From Flavobacterium palustre (GTDB lineage: Bacteria; Bacteroidota; Bacteroidia; Flavobacteriales; Flavobacteriaceae), in contig NZ_BMGA01000003.1 in NCBI RefSeq assembly GCF_014639535.1, forward strand, positions 411,864-475,863: a stretch of DNA of 64,000 bases, read 5' to 3'. Position 1 is the stretch's first letter, and every line of letters starts with the position of its first letter. The position numbers and the translations under genes were made by a program. Of this stretch, positions 28,060 through 36,110 are shown piece after piece. The notes below the pieces were generated by a model. That model had not been told where the DNA came from. It searched no databases and saw only the letters and a list, made by a program, of their open reading frames with translations.

Positions 28060-28974
28060 TTATAATAACAAACTCGTTTTTATTGCGGTTTCTAAATTTT
28101 CATATTGAAATTGAAAACCCAACTGTTTTAGCTTTTCATTCGAAACTCTTCTGCCTGTTAGAATTAATTTAGACATTTCACCGAGCGCTATTTTTATCAG
28201 GAACGAAGGAATATTAGGTAACCAAATACTATATCCATAGATTTTTGCCAATATTTTAGAAAATGACTCATTGGTTGTATTATCAGTAATGGCAGCATTG
28301 TAAGCTCCGGACATCATCGGATTTTTTATCGCTTCCAGATAAATTTGACATAAATCATCAACATAAATCCATGGCATATATTGTTTTCCGGAACCTAAAA
28401 CCGAACCTAATCTCAATTTAAAAACAGGAGCTATTTTTTTTAAAAAGCCATCTTCTTTTCCAATTACTAAACCAGTACGGATTTTAACCGTACGAATTCC
28501 CAGTTTTTCAAATTGACTGGCTGCTGCTTCCCATTTTTGACAGGTCAGTCCTAAAAAATCATTTGCAGGCTGCATGCCTTCATTGCAAATTGCCCGACCG
28601 TTCATGGCACCATAAATCCCTACAGCCGAAGCCGAAACAAACGCTTCTATACTCTTATTCCATTTTAATAATGAATCATAAATTAATTGTGCTGAGCGTT
28701 CTCTACTGGATAAAATTGCAGCTTTTCGGCCTTTTGCCCAGCGCTTTTCTCCAATATTAGCTCCAGCCAAATGAATCACAAAATCTGCCTTTCGAATGGC
28801 TTCTTCTTCAATAAACTGTTTTTCTACATCCCAGGTGTAATAAAAAACATTTGCCGTATTGGTTCTTTTGTTCCTGCTCAAAACTGAAACTGAAAAACCA
28901 TCAGCAACTAACAAATTAGTCAAATGCTTGCCCACAAATCCGGTTCCACCCGTTATCAAAACATTTTTTCTCAT
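28060..28974 (-). CDS. TIGR01777-family NAD(P)-dependent epimerase-like protein
   Basis: 304-residue extended short-chain dehydrogenase. NAD-binding motif VLITGGTGFVGKHLTNLL, then LAGANIGEKRW, SASAVGIYG, GKQYMPWIYVDD and a C-terminal DUF1731-like tail (SNEKLKQLGFQFQYENLE). Substrate unknown. The ATG at 28974 is preferred to the TTG three codons upstream. It is divergent from the photobiology operon, and a putative CarH-type operator lies between them, so it is probably part of the same light regulon. Confidence 0.87.
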   Translation of the reverse strand: MRKNVLITGGTGFVGKHLTNLLVADGFSVSVLSRNKRTNTANVFYYTWDVEKQFIEEEAIRKADFVIHLAGANIGEKRWAKGRKAAILSSRERSAQLIYDSLLKWNKSIEAFVSASAVGIYGAMNGRAICNEGMQPANDFLGLTCQKWEAAASQFEKLGIRTVKIRTGLVIGKEDGFLKKIAPVFKLRLGSVLGSGKQYMPWIYVDDLCQIYLEAIKNPMMSGAYNAAITDNTTNESFSKILAKIYGYSIWLPNIPSFLIKIALGEMSKLILTGRRVSNEKLKQLGFQFQYENLETAIKTSLLL

Positions 28975-28997
28975 TACAATCAATTTTTCTTAGTAAT

Positions 28998-29005
28998 CAA
29001 ATATA
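28998..29005 (-). promoter_or_regulatory. Candidate -7 element of the TIGR01777 gene
   Basis: CAAATATA reads TATATTTG on the minus strand, identical to the -7 elements of crtI and the merR gene. It lies 23 bases before the ATG at 28974. Confidence 0.55.
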
Positions 29006-29013
29006 CAAATATT

Positions 29014-29045
29014 TTGTTTAACATTAACACAAAATAGTTAAACAA
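29014..29045. promoter_or_regulatory. Putative CarH-type operator 1 (divergent promoters)
   Basis: Inverted arms TTGTTTAAC (29014-29022) and GTTAAACAA (29037-29045) with a 14-base spacer. The same arms and spacing occur before crtI and across the merR start. It lies between -7 elements pointing left (28998-29005) and right (TATCTTTA, 29051-29058), where a bound repressor could block both promoters. Confidence 0.7.
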
Positions 29046-29079
29046 TTTACTATCTTTATACAAAATAAAAAGAAAGAAC

Positions 29080-29742
29080 ATGGCAACTAAGAAAATTAAA
29101 ATAACAAAAGAAACTATTGTATCCATGTACATGGAATTTACTTTAGAAAACAATGAAAAACCTAAATCAGTCTATCAATTCGCTAAACTAAATGGTTTTA
29201 CAGAAACGGAATTCTATAACTTTTTTGGAAATCTGGAAAGTATCGAAAAAGAAATCTACACGCTGTTTTTAGAAAAAACCATTGAGTTAATAAACAAAGA
29301 CAGCCATTACGAATCGTATGACATGAAAAGTAAATTATTGAGTTTCTACTTTACTTTTTTTGAATTATTGGCTGCCAATCGCAGTTATGTGACTTTAAGC
29401 TTAAAAGAAGATAAAAATCAATTAAAAAACCTGATGCAGCTTTCCAGTTTAAGACAGCATTTTAAAAAATTCATTGAAGAAATCACAACTGATGAAGTCC
29501 GAATTCAACAAGAAAAAATCCAGAAATATCAAGACAAAGCAATTCAGGAAACTGCGTGGGTTCAATTCTTGTTTACACTGAAATTCTGGCTGGAAGACGG
29601 CTCACCAAATTTTGAAAAGACAGATATTTTTATCGAAAAATCAGTCAAACTAAGTTTTGAATTAATGAACACGGCTCCTATCAACAGTTTAATCGATTTT
29701 GGGAAATTTATTTTTAAAGAAAAAATGCAAACTAACTCATGA
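29080..29742 (+). CDS. TetR-like regulator
   Basis: 220 residues. The N-terminal 50 residues resemble a TetR helix-turn-helix (KPKSVYQFAKLNGFTETEFYNFFGNLESIEKEI), although the recognition region is less canonical. The rest is all-helical, like a TetR ligand domain. It overlaps the AarF-like gene by 4 bases (ATGA), so translation is coupled. As first gene of the operon it may sense a ligand related to the kinase or its membrane substrates, which is inference. Confidence 0.75.
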   Translation: MATKKIKITKETIVSMYMEFTLENNEKPKSVYQFAKLNGFTETEFYNFFGNLESIEKEIYTLFLEKTIELINKDSHYESYDMKSKLLSFYFTFFELLAANRSYVTLSLKEDKNQLKNLMQLSSLRQHFKKFIEEITTDEVRIQQEKIQKYQDKAIQETAWVQFLFTLKFWLEDGSPNFEKTDIFIEKSVKLSFELMNTAPINSLIDFGKFIFKEKMQTNS

Positions 29743-31040
29743 AAACAATCGATTATATTCCAACATCCAAAATTGAACGAGCCACAAAACTGGTGCAAAC
29801 CGGAGCCAAAGTGGGTGTAAACTACCTGAAATATTATGGCGAAAAAATAGTGAATTCCGACTTAAGTCGTGATAAACTCAATGAAAACAACGCCGAAGAT
29901 ATTTATGACGGACTAAAAAGTTTGAAAGGAAGTGCTCTAAAAGTGGCGCAAATGCTAAGTATGGATAAGAATTTCTTACCACAGGCTTATGTGGAGAAAT
30001 TTTCATTGTCTCAATTTTCAGTTCCTCCGCTTTCGGCACCATTAGTATTAAAGACTTTCAAAAATAATTTTGGAAAAACGCCTTATGAAATATTTGACGA
30101 ATTCAACCCAAATTCGGTGAATGCGGCTAGCATTGGTCAGGTGCATTTGGCGGTAAAAAACGGCAAAAAACTGGCGGTAAAAATTCAATATCCGGGTGTT
30201 TCTAACAGCATTTCATCTGACTTGGCTTTGGTGAAACCCATTGCCATTCGAATGTTTAATCTTCAAGGCAAAGATTCTGATAAATATTTCAAAGAAGTGG
30301 AAGACAAACTGATTGAGGAAACCAATTATTTATTGGAACTCAAACAAAGCCAAGAAGTGGTTAATGCGTGTAAAAAAATTGACAATCTGGTTTTTCCGGA
30401 ATATTATCCTGAATATTCTTCTGAGAAAATCATTACGATGGATTGGATGACAGGAGTTCATTTATCCGAATTTAAAAATTCAGATAATGAAATAGCTAAT
30501 AAAATTGGTCAGGCGTTATGGGATTTTTATATGTACCAAATTCATATTTTGAAAAAAGTCCATGCCGATCCGCATCCCGGGAATTTCTTAATCGATGACA
30601 AAAACCAATTGGTTGCATTGGATTTTGGTTGTATGAAACAAATCCCGAATGATTTTTACATTCCTTATTTTGAATTAATCAACAAAGAAGTCATTGACAA
30701 CAAGAAACTTTTTAGAGAAAAATTATTCGAATTGGAAATCCTCAGAACTGACGACAGCAAAGAAGAAATTGCCTATTTCACACAAATGTTCTATGATTTA
30801 TTATCGCTGTTTACCAAACCGTTTCAAACGGATACTTTCGATTTCTCTGATGAAGTATTCTTTGAGAATATTGCCCAGTTAGGCGAACGCTTTTCAAAAG
30901 ATACGAATCTGAAAAAAATGAATGGAAACCGTGGTTCCAAACATTTTATTTACATGAACCGAACCTTTTTTGGATTGTACAATTTGATGTTTGACTTGAA
31001 AGCCAAAATTGTCGTGAACGCTTTTGAAAAATACAACTAG
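29739..31040 (+). CDS. AarF/ABC1/UbiB-family atypical kinase
   Basis: 433 residues. Family motifs are visible: the KxGQ-like segment LKGSALKVAQMLSMD (here KVAQ), NAASIGQVHLA, the nucleotide lysine in KLAVKIQYPGV, the catalytic loop HADPHPGNFLID and the metal Asp in LVALDFGCMKQ. Such proteins act as ATPases supporting isoprenoid-quinone handling in membranes; the precise role here is unknown. It overlaps both neighbours (ATGA upstream, TAGTG downstream), placing it in the light-regulated operon. Confidence 0.9.
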   Translation: MKTIDYIPTSKIERATKLVQTGAKVGVNYLKYYGEKIVNSDLSRDKLNENNAEDIYDGLKSLKGSALKVAQMLSMDKNFLPQAYVEKFSLSQFSVPPLSAPLVLKTFKNNFGKTPYEIFDEFNPNSVNAASIGQVHLAVKNGKKLAVKIQYPGVSNSISSDLALVKPIAIRMFNLQGKDSDKYFKEVEDKLIEETNYLLELKQSQEVVNACKKIDNLVFPEYYPEYSSEKIITMDWMTGVHLSEFKNSDNEIANKIGQALWDFYMYQIHILKKVHADPHPGNFLIDDKNQLVALDFGCMKQIPNDFYIPYFELINKEVIDNKKLFREKLFELEILRTDDSKEEIAYFTQMFYDLLSLFTKPFQTDTFDFSDEVFFENIAQLGERFSKDTNLKKMNGNRGSKHFIYMNRTFFGLYNLMFDLKAKIVVNAFEKYN

Positions 31041-31168
31041 TGAAAAAAGAAAACCTTCCGTCTAAAATTTGTCCGGTATGTCAGCGGGCTTTTAATTGGC
31101 GTAAAAGATGGGAAAAAGTTTGGGATGAAGTCAAATACTGTAGCGAAAAATGCAAAAGAAACAAATAA
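31040..31168 (+). CDS. DUF2256 zinc-finger-like small protein
   Basis: 42 residues from a GTG start that overlaps the preceding TAG by one base. It has CPVC at residues 11-14 and CSEKC at 34-38, a four-cysteine pattern suited to zinc, around NWRKRWEKVWDEVKY, the hallmark of DUF2256. This family is commonly found beside cryptochrome/photolyase genes. Its 3' end overlaps the next gene by 19 bases, implying coupled translation and a close functional link. The biochemical role is unknown. Confidence 0.85.
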   Translation: MKKENLPSKICPVCQRAFNWRKRWEKVWDEVKYCSEKCKRNK

Positions 31169-32628
31169 ATGTGGTTTGGTTTAAAAGAGACCTTCGATTA
31201 CAGGATAACGAAGCGATTTTTAATGCTGTAAAAACAGCTACACCTACTTTGTTGCTTTACGTATTTGAAAAATCTTTAGAAAATGATCCGCATTACAGCC
31301 AGAGACACTGGAATTTTATCAAACAATCACTGGTTGATATCAACAAACAACTAAAAAAATTAAATACTCATGTTTTAGCGGTATCTTCAGAAGTTGCTCA
31401 TGTATTCAACACACTTCAGGAAATTTATAAAATTGATAGTGTTTTTTCACATCAGGAAACTGGTTTAAAAATTACTTATGAAAGAGACAAAACCTTTAAA
31501 CGCTTTTGTAAAAACAACCAAATCAATTGGGTAGAAAATATCAATAACGGCATTTTCAGAGGATTAAAAAACAGAACGGATTGGATTTCTAAATGGGAAA
31601 AATACATGAACGAACCCCAATTTATTTTTGATGCTAAAGCCGAAAATTTTCTTCCTTCAGAAGCAATTGTCGAACTCGAAAAAATAGTAGAAAAAACCGC
31701 TTTAGAAACTATTCCCGATGCTGTTTTTCAAAAAGGAGGCAGCACGATGGGTCATAAATATTTGGAAAACTTTCTTGACGAACGCTATCACAATTACAGT
31801 TCGCATATTTCAAGTCCTGTATTAGCCCGAAGAAGTTGCAGCAGATTATCGCCTTATATCGCCTGGGGAAATCTGTCTTCAAGACAGGTTTTACAAAAAG
31901 CGGCTACATTTAGACTCACTTGCAGCCATAAAAAACAAATCGATTCTTTTGTATCCCGACTCACATGGCAGGCTCATTTCATACAAAAATTTGAAATGGA
32001 AGAAATCATGGAATTTGAAAGCATCAATAAAGGTTTTCATTCGTTAAAAAAGAAAATCAACCCGACTTATATTGAAGCGTGGAAAAAGGGACAAACAGGA
32101 TTTCCATTAATCGACGCCTGCATGCGTTGCCTGAATGAAACCGGTTATCTGAACTTTAGAATGCGCGCCATGTTAGTGTCGTTTTTTACACACAATTTAT
32201 GGCAGCCCTGGCAGGAAGCTACACAACATTTATCACAAATGTTTTTGGATTTTGAACCCGGAATTCATTTTCCGCAATTGCAAATGCAGGCCGGCGAAAC
32301 CGAAATCAATATGCTACGCATTTACAACCCGATAAAAAACAGCCATGAGCACGATCCTAATGGTGAATTTATTAAAAAATGGGTTCCTGAATTACGTCAT
32401 CTGCCCATAGCATTTGTACACGAACCCTATAAAATGACGTATTTAGACCAAAAATTTAACGATTTTGAAATAGGAATTCATTATCCAAAACCCATTGTCA
32501 ATTTAGAACGAACAAGAAAATTTGCCAGTGATTTTTTGTGGAAAATGAAAAAAAATCCACTGGTAAAAGAAGAAAGTTTCCGCATCCTGAAATTACACAC
32601 CATGGCCGGTATTGGCGACAGCGAATAA
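31150..32628 (+). CDS. Cryptochrome/photolyase-family protein, divergent
   Basis: 492-residue flavoprotein with an N-terminal photolyase Rossmann domain (VVWFKRDLRLQDNEAI) and a C-terminal FAD domain (RLSPYIAWGNLSSRQV, FPLIDACMRCLNETGYLNFR, MRAMLVSFFTHNLWQPWQEA). Where classical photolyases carry NxGWQWAAGTG with two Trp of the electron-transfer chain, this protein reads GIHFPQLQMQAGETEIN, so that Trp pair is missing. It may be a photoreceptor or a repair enzyme with another electron path. The start ATG lies inside the DUF2256 gene. Confidence 0.85.
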   Translation: MQKKQINVVWFKRDLRLQDNEAIFNAVKTATPTLLLYVFEKSLENDPHYSQRHWNFIKQSLVDINKQLKKLNTHVLAVSSEVAHVFNTLQEIYKIDSVFSHQETGLKITYERDKTFKRFCKNNQINWVENINNGIFRGLKNRTDWISKWEKYMNEPQFIFDAKAENFLPSEAIVELEKIVEKTALETIPDAVFQKGGSTMGHKYLENFLDERYHNYSSHISSPVLARRSCSRLSPYIAWGNLSSRQVLQKAATFRLTCSHKKQIDSFVSRLTWQAHFIQKFEMEEIMEFESINKGFHSLKKKINPTYIEAWKKGQTGFPLIDACMRCLNETGYLNFRMRAMLVSFFTHNLWQPWQEATQHLSQMFLDFEPGIHFPQLQMQAGETEINMLRIYNPIKNSHEHDPNGEFIKKWVPELRHLPIAFVHEPYKMTYLDQKFNDFEIGIHYPKPIVNLERTRKFASDFLWKMKKNPLVKEESFRILKLHTMAGIGDSE

Positions 32629-32631
32629 AAA

Positions 32632-32680
32632 TTCAATGTCAATATCAATTTCAATGTCAAAAAAACATCAATTTCAATTT
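32632..32680. repeat. TCAATnTCAAT short-period repeat
   Basis: TTCAATGTCAATATCAATTT is followed by CAATGTCAA and CATCAATTTCAA, an irregular array with a period of about 6 bases in the 66-base gap before the DUF2805 gene. Confidence 0.6.
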
Positions 32681-32694
32681 TTAAATAAAATAAC

Positions 32695-32979
32695 GTGACT
32701 ATAAAAAAAGAACTCACCGATTTAGACAAAGACCGCATCATCGAAATGGCGTGGGAAGACCGAACAACTTTTGAGGCAATTCAGTTGCAATTTGGATTAA
32801 AAGAACAAGAAGTCATCGACCTCATGCGTGCTGAGATGAAACCTTCTAGCTTTAGAATGTGGCGCGAAAGAGTACAAGGCAGAAAAACCAAACACGCCAA
32901 ATTGAGAATTTTTAATGAAGGACGTTTTAAATGCAGCAGACAAAGACAAATTAACAACAACAAAATCTCGAAAAGATAA
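32695..32979 (+). CDS. DUF2805 (TIGR03643) small protein
   Basis: 94 residues from a GTG start. LTDLDKDRIIEMAWEDRTTF and VIDLMRAEMKPSSFRMWRER are the family hallmarks, with a very basic C-terminal tail. The first part looks like a helix-turn-helix (FEAIQLQFGLKEQEVIDLM) but DNA binding is unproven. DUF2805 genes typically occur with cryptochrome and DUF2256 genes, as here. Unknown function. Confidence 0.85.
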   Translation: MTIKKELTDLDKDRIIEMAWEDRTTFEAIQLQFGLKEQEVIDLMRAEMKPSSFRMWRERVQGRKTKHAKLRIFNEGRFKCSRQRQINNNKISKR

Positions 32980-33003
32980 TTCAAACAAAAATAGTTTTCA
33001 AAC

Positions 33004-33687
33004 ATGAAAAACATCGTCATCATCGGAGGCAGTAAAGGAATTGGAAATGCTATTTTATTGCAACAATTAGAAACTAATTGTGTTTATAACATCAGTAGAA
33101 ATCCTCCTGAAATTTCTCATCCTAATCTTAAACATTACAGCATAGATGTTTTACAAGATACATTGCCGGAAATTGAATCAATAGATACTTTAATTTATTG
33201 CCCTGGCTCGATTAATTTAAAACCTATCACAAATTTAAGCATTGACGATTTTAGAAATGATTTTGAAATCAATGTGATTGGAGCGGTTAAATGTATTCAG
33301 CAATACCTGCCTCAGTTGAAAAAAGGAATTCATCCATCGGTACTTTTATTTAGTACGGTGGCGGCCAAATTAGGGATGCCTTTTCATGCCAGCATTGCAG
33401 TATCAAAATCAGGAATTGAAGGACTGGTAAAATCCCTGGGGGCCGAATTAGCTTCGTCAGTCAGAATTAACGCTATTGCGCCTACAATTACCGAAACATC
33501 GCTTTCGGCAAACATTTTACGAAATGATCGAATGAAAGAAAACATGGTAGAACGCCACCCCATGAAAGGCTATTTAAAAGCGAATGAAGTAGCAGAAATG
33601 GCTGATTTTTTAATTTCAGAAAAGGCAAAATCCATCTCAGGACAAATTTTTGAAATGGATTACGGAATAGTAACTTTTAAAATTTAA
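33004..33687 (+). CDS. Short-chain dehydrogenase/reductase
   Basis: 227 residues, classical SDR. The cofactor motif is IIGGSKGIGNAIL, followed by YCPGSINL, the catalytic Ser in LLFSTVAAKLG and a C-terminal EMDYG tail. The catalytic Tyr-x3-Lys appears as HASIAVSKSG, so the usual Tyr is replaced by isoleucine or alanine at that position, as seen in some SDRs near photolyases; activity is therefore uncertain. It lies 24 bases after the DUF2805 gene and 12 bases before folE. Confidence 0.82.
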   Translation: MKNIVIIGGSKGIGNAILLQQLETNCVYNISRNPPEISHPNLKHYSIDVLQDTLPEIESIDTLIYCPGSINLKPITNLSIDDFRNDFEINVIGAVKCIQQYLPQLKKGIHPSVLLFSTVAAKLGMPFHASIAVSKSGIEGLVKSLGAELASSVRINAIAPTITETSLSANILRNDRMKENMVERHPMKGYLKANEVAEMADFLISEKAKSISGQIFEMDYGIVTFKI

Positions 33688-33699
33688 ATACTAAACAAC

Positions 33700-34311
33700 A
33701 TGATAAAAGAAATGAAAAGTTACGAGAAAATCGAACAATACGATACTGAAATAACAGAATCATTAGCCGACAATTATAGAACCATCATCGATAATTTAGG
33801 TGAAGATGTAACCAGAGAAGGTCTTGAAAAAACACCGGAGCGCGTAGCCAAAGCCATGCAATATTTAACGCACGGTTACGGATTAGATCCATTGGAAATA
33901 CTAAAATCGGCTTTATTTACCGAAGATCACCAACAGATGATTGTGGTAAAAGACATCGAGGTTTATTCGATGTGTGAACACCACATGTTACCCTTTTTTG
34001 GAAAAGCTCATGTGGCTTATATCCCTAATGGAAAAATTGTAGGTTTAAGCAAAATCCCCCGAATAGTTGACGCTTATGCACGAAGAATGCAAGTACAGGA
34101 ACGCTTGACCGATCAAATTAAAAACTGTATTCAGGAAGCCCTGAATCCGCTTGGAGTGGCTGTTGTAATTGAAGCGCAACACATGTGCATGCAAATGCGA
34201 GGAATTCAAAAACAAAATTCTGTTACAACGACTTCTTCCTTTACGGGAGCGTTTGAAAAAGACAAAACCAGAAAAGAATTTATCAGTTTAGTTGCTAATA
34301 AATTAAGCTAA
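33700..34311 (+). CDS. folE: GTP cyclohydrolase I
   Basis: 203-residue enzyme making dihydroneopterin triphosphate from GTP. The Zn ligands are in [15 protein letters not shown] and MCMQMRG, and the active-site motif is [29 protein letters not shown] closes the domain. In a photolyase operon it plausibly raises supply of a folate or pterin antenna chromophore. It may be a second folE beside a housekeeping one elsewhere, which cannot be checked here. Confidence 0.95.
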   Translation: MIKEMKSYEKIEQYDTEITESLADNYRTIIDNLGEDVTREGLEKTPERVAKAMQYLTHGYGLDPLEILKSALFTEDHQQMIVVKDIEVYSMCEHHMLPFFGKAHVAYIPNGKIVGLSKIPRIVDAYARRMQVQERLTDQIKNCIQEALNPLGVAVVIEAQHMCMQMRGIQKQNSVTTTSSFTGAFEKDKTRKEFISLVANKLS

Positions 34312-34327
34312 TTTTAAATTAAAAACC

Positions 34328-35746
34328 ATGAAAATTCTCTTAACAGGTGCTACAGGTTATATCGGCAAGCGACTTTTACCTATTTTGGTGGAGAAAGGTC
34401 ATGATGTGGTATGCTGTGTGAGAGATAAAAACAGGTTTTACTGTCCGGATGAATTACAACACAAAGTAGAAATAATCGAAGTCGATTTTCTAAAAAAAGA
34501 AAGTTTATTACAAATTCCGGACAACATTGATGCAGCCTATTATCTAATACATTCTATGTCGAGTTCTTCGGATAATTATGATGAATTGGAACAAATTTCG
34601 GCTCATCATTTTGTAGAAAGAATCAATCAAACCAATGCCAAACAAGTGATTTACCTCACCGGAATTGTAAACGACAACAGTCTTTCTAAACATCTGTCTT
34701 CCCGAAAAAATGTAGAAACTATTTTAGGCACAGGAACTTTTGCTTTAACAGCCTTAAGAGCCGGAATTATTGTAGGTTCCGGCAGTGCCTCTTTTGAAAT
34801 CATCCGGGATTTAGTTATCAAACTTCCTGTTATGATTACACCCAAATGGCTCAATACCAAATGCCAGCCTATTGCCATAACAGATGTCTTGGAATTCCTA
34901 ATCAAATCTCTTTTAAATCCGCTTACTTATAATCAGAGTTTTGATATTGGCGGACCGGACATTTTAACATATAAAGAAATGTTACTGGGTTTTGCCAAAG
35001 CCAAAAACCTAAAAAGATGGATTTTTACAATTCCGGTGATGACTCCTAAATTATCATCCTATTGGTTGTATTTTGTGACCTCAACTTCCTATAAACTCGC
35101 TACTGCATTAGTGAGCAGTATGAAAGTGGAAGTAATTTGCAAAGATTCCGGAATCAATGAATTACTAAATATTCATCCCATGTCTTATGAAGAAGCTTTG
35201 TCTCGAGCATTGATAAAAGTCAATGAAGACAAGGTGGCATCGAGCTGGAAAGATTCCTTAGTTAGCGGACGTTTTAAAAATAATATTTCGAAATTTATGA
35301 AAGTCCCTAAAAAGGATTGTTTCATCGACAGACGAAAAATGGAAATAATAAACCGTGATTATACCATTGATCGCATTTGGTCCATTGGAGGAGAAACGGG
35401 TTGGTACTATGGCGATTGGCTTTGGAATATCCGGGGCTTTATCGATAAATTATTTGGTGGCGTAGGATTAAGAAGAGGCCGAACTAACAAACACAGTATT
35501 CACGCTGGAGATGTATTGGATTTTTGGCGGGTTTTGTACGCCAATAAAGAAGAAGGTAAATTAATTTTATTTGCCGAAATGAAACTCCCGGGAGAAGCCT
35601 GGCTCGAATTCAAAATCATTGGAAATACATTGTATCAATCTGCGACATTCAGACCAAGAGGAATTTGGGGAAAATTATACTGGTACTCTGTTTTACCGTT
35701 TCATGGGTTTATTTTTAATGGAATGTTACGAAGATTGATAAAATAA
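34328..35746 (+). CDS. NAD(P)-binding protein with C-terminal DUF2867 domain
   Basis: 472 residues. The N-terminal half is an atypical SDR (ILLTGATGYIGKRLLPILVE, LIHSMSSSSDNYDELE, LRAGIIVGSGSASFEIIRDL). The C-terminal third matches DUF2867 (WSIGGETGWYYGDWLWNIRG, LRRGRTNKHSIHAGDVLDFW, RPRGIWGKLYWYSVLPFHGF). Function unknown; proteins of this architecture recur in cryptochrome gene clusters. It is the last gene of the operon and is followed by a repeat-filled gap. Confidence 0.83.
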   Translation: MKILLTGATGYIGKRLLPILVEKGHDVVCCVRDKNRFYCPDELQHKVEIIEVDFLKKESLLQIPDNIDAAYYLIHSMSSSSDNYDELEQISAHHFVERINQTNAKQVIYLTGIVNDNSLSKHLSSRKNVETILGTGTFALTALRAGIIVGSGSASFEIIRDLVIKLPVMITPKWLNTKCQPIAITDVLEFLIKSLLNPLTYNQSFDIGGPDILTYKEMLLGFAKAKNLKRWIFTIPVMTPKLSSYWLYFVTSTSYKLATALVSSMKVEVICKDSGINELLNIHPMSYEEALSRALIKVNEDKVASSWKDSLVSGRFKNNISKFMKVPKKDCFIDRRKMEIINRDYTIDRIWSIGGETGWYYGDWLWNIRGFIDKLFGGVGLRRGRTNKHSIHAGDVLDFWRVLYANKEEGKLILFAEMKLPGEAWLEFKIIGNTLYQSATFRPRGIWGKLYWYSVLPFHGFIFNGMLRRLIK

Positions 35747-35754
35747 CCCCATTT

Positions 35755-36005
35755 TTGTCATTCCGACGAAGGAGGACTCGAGGGTTTACCCGAACAGGCG
35801 AAGCAATCTCAATTACGGTTTTATTAAAAATAGAACATTCGGTTTTATTAATTTTCTTTTTTGCTTGATCAAAAAAGAAACAAAAAAATCAAGTCTTACG
35901 CTTCCTCGTCGATCAAATTAGTTTTCGAATGCTAAAAGAAAAGAACTCGCTACGCTCAAACAGCTTTTCTTTTTGCGCATTCTTCAAACATTTGACACTC
36001 GACTG
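35755..36005. repeat. Composite intergenic repeat with long hairpins
   Basis: This 364-base gap has no gene. It starts with GTCATTCCGACGAAGGAGG and GAACAGGCGAAGCAATCT, words also found in part at 23325. Next is TTTCTTTTTTG (35853-35863) paired perfectly with CAAAAAAGAAA (35870-35880). Then GAATGC (35927-35932) and AAAAGAAAAG (35934-35943) pair with CTTTTCTTTT (35964-35973) and GCATTC (35977-35982), a second long hairpin. From memory, similar elements are scattered through other Flavobacteriaceae genomes. Confidence 0.65.
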
Positions 36006-36110
36006 CGAAAGCTAAGGACAATTCAAACTCATAAAAAACAATCATTTCATTTTTAACAATATAAGTCAAAATCTTAATAAACTTAATTTCTTAATGGTTT
36101 AAAAAAATAT

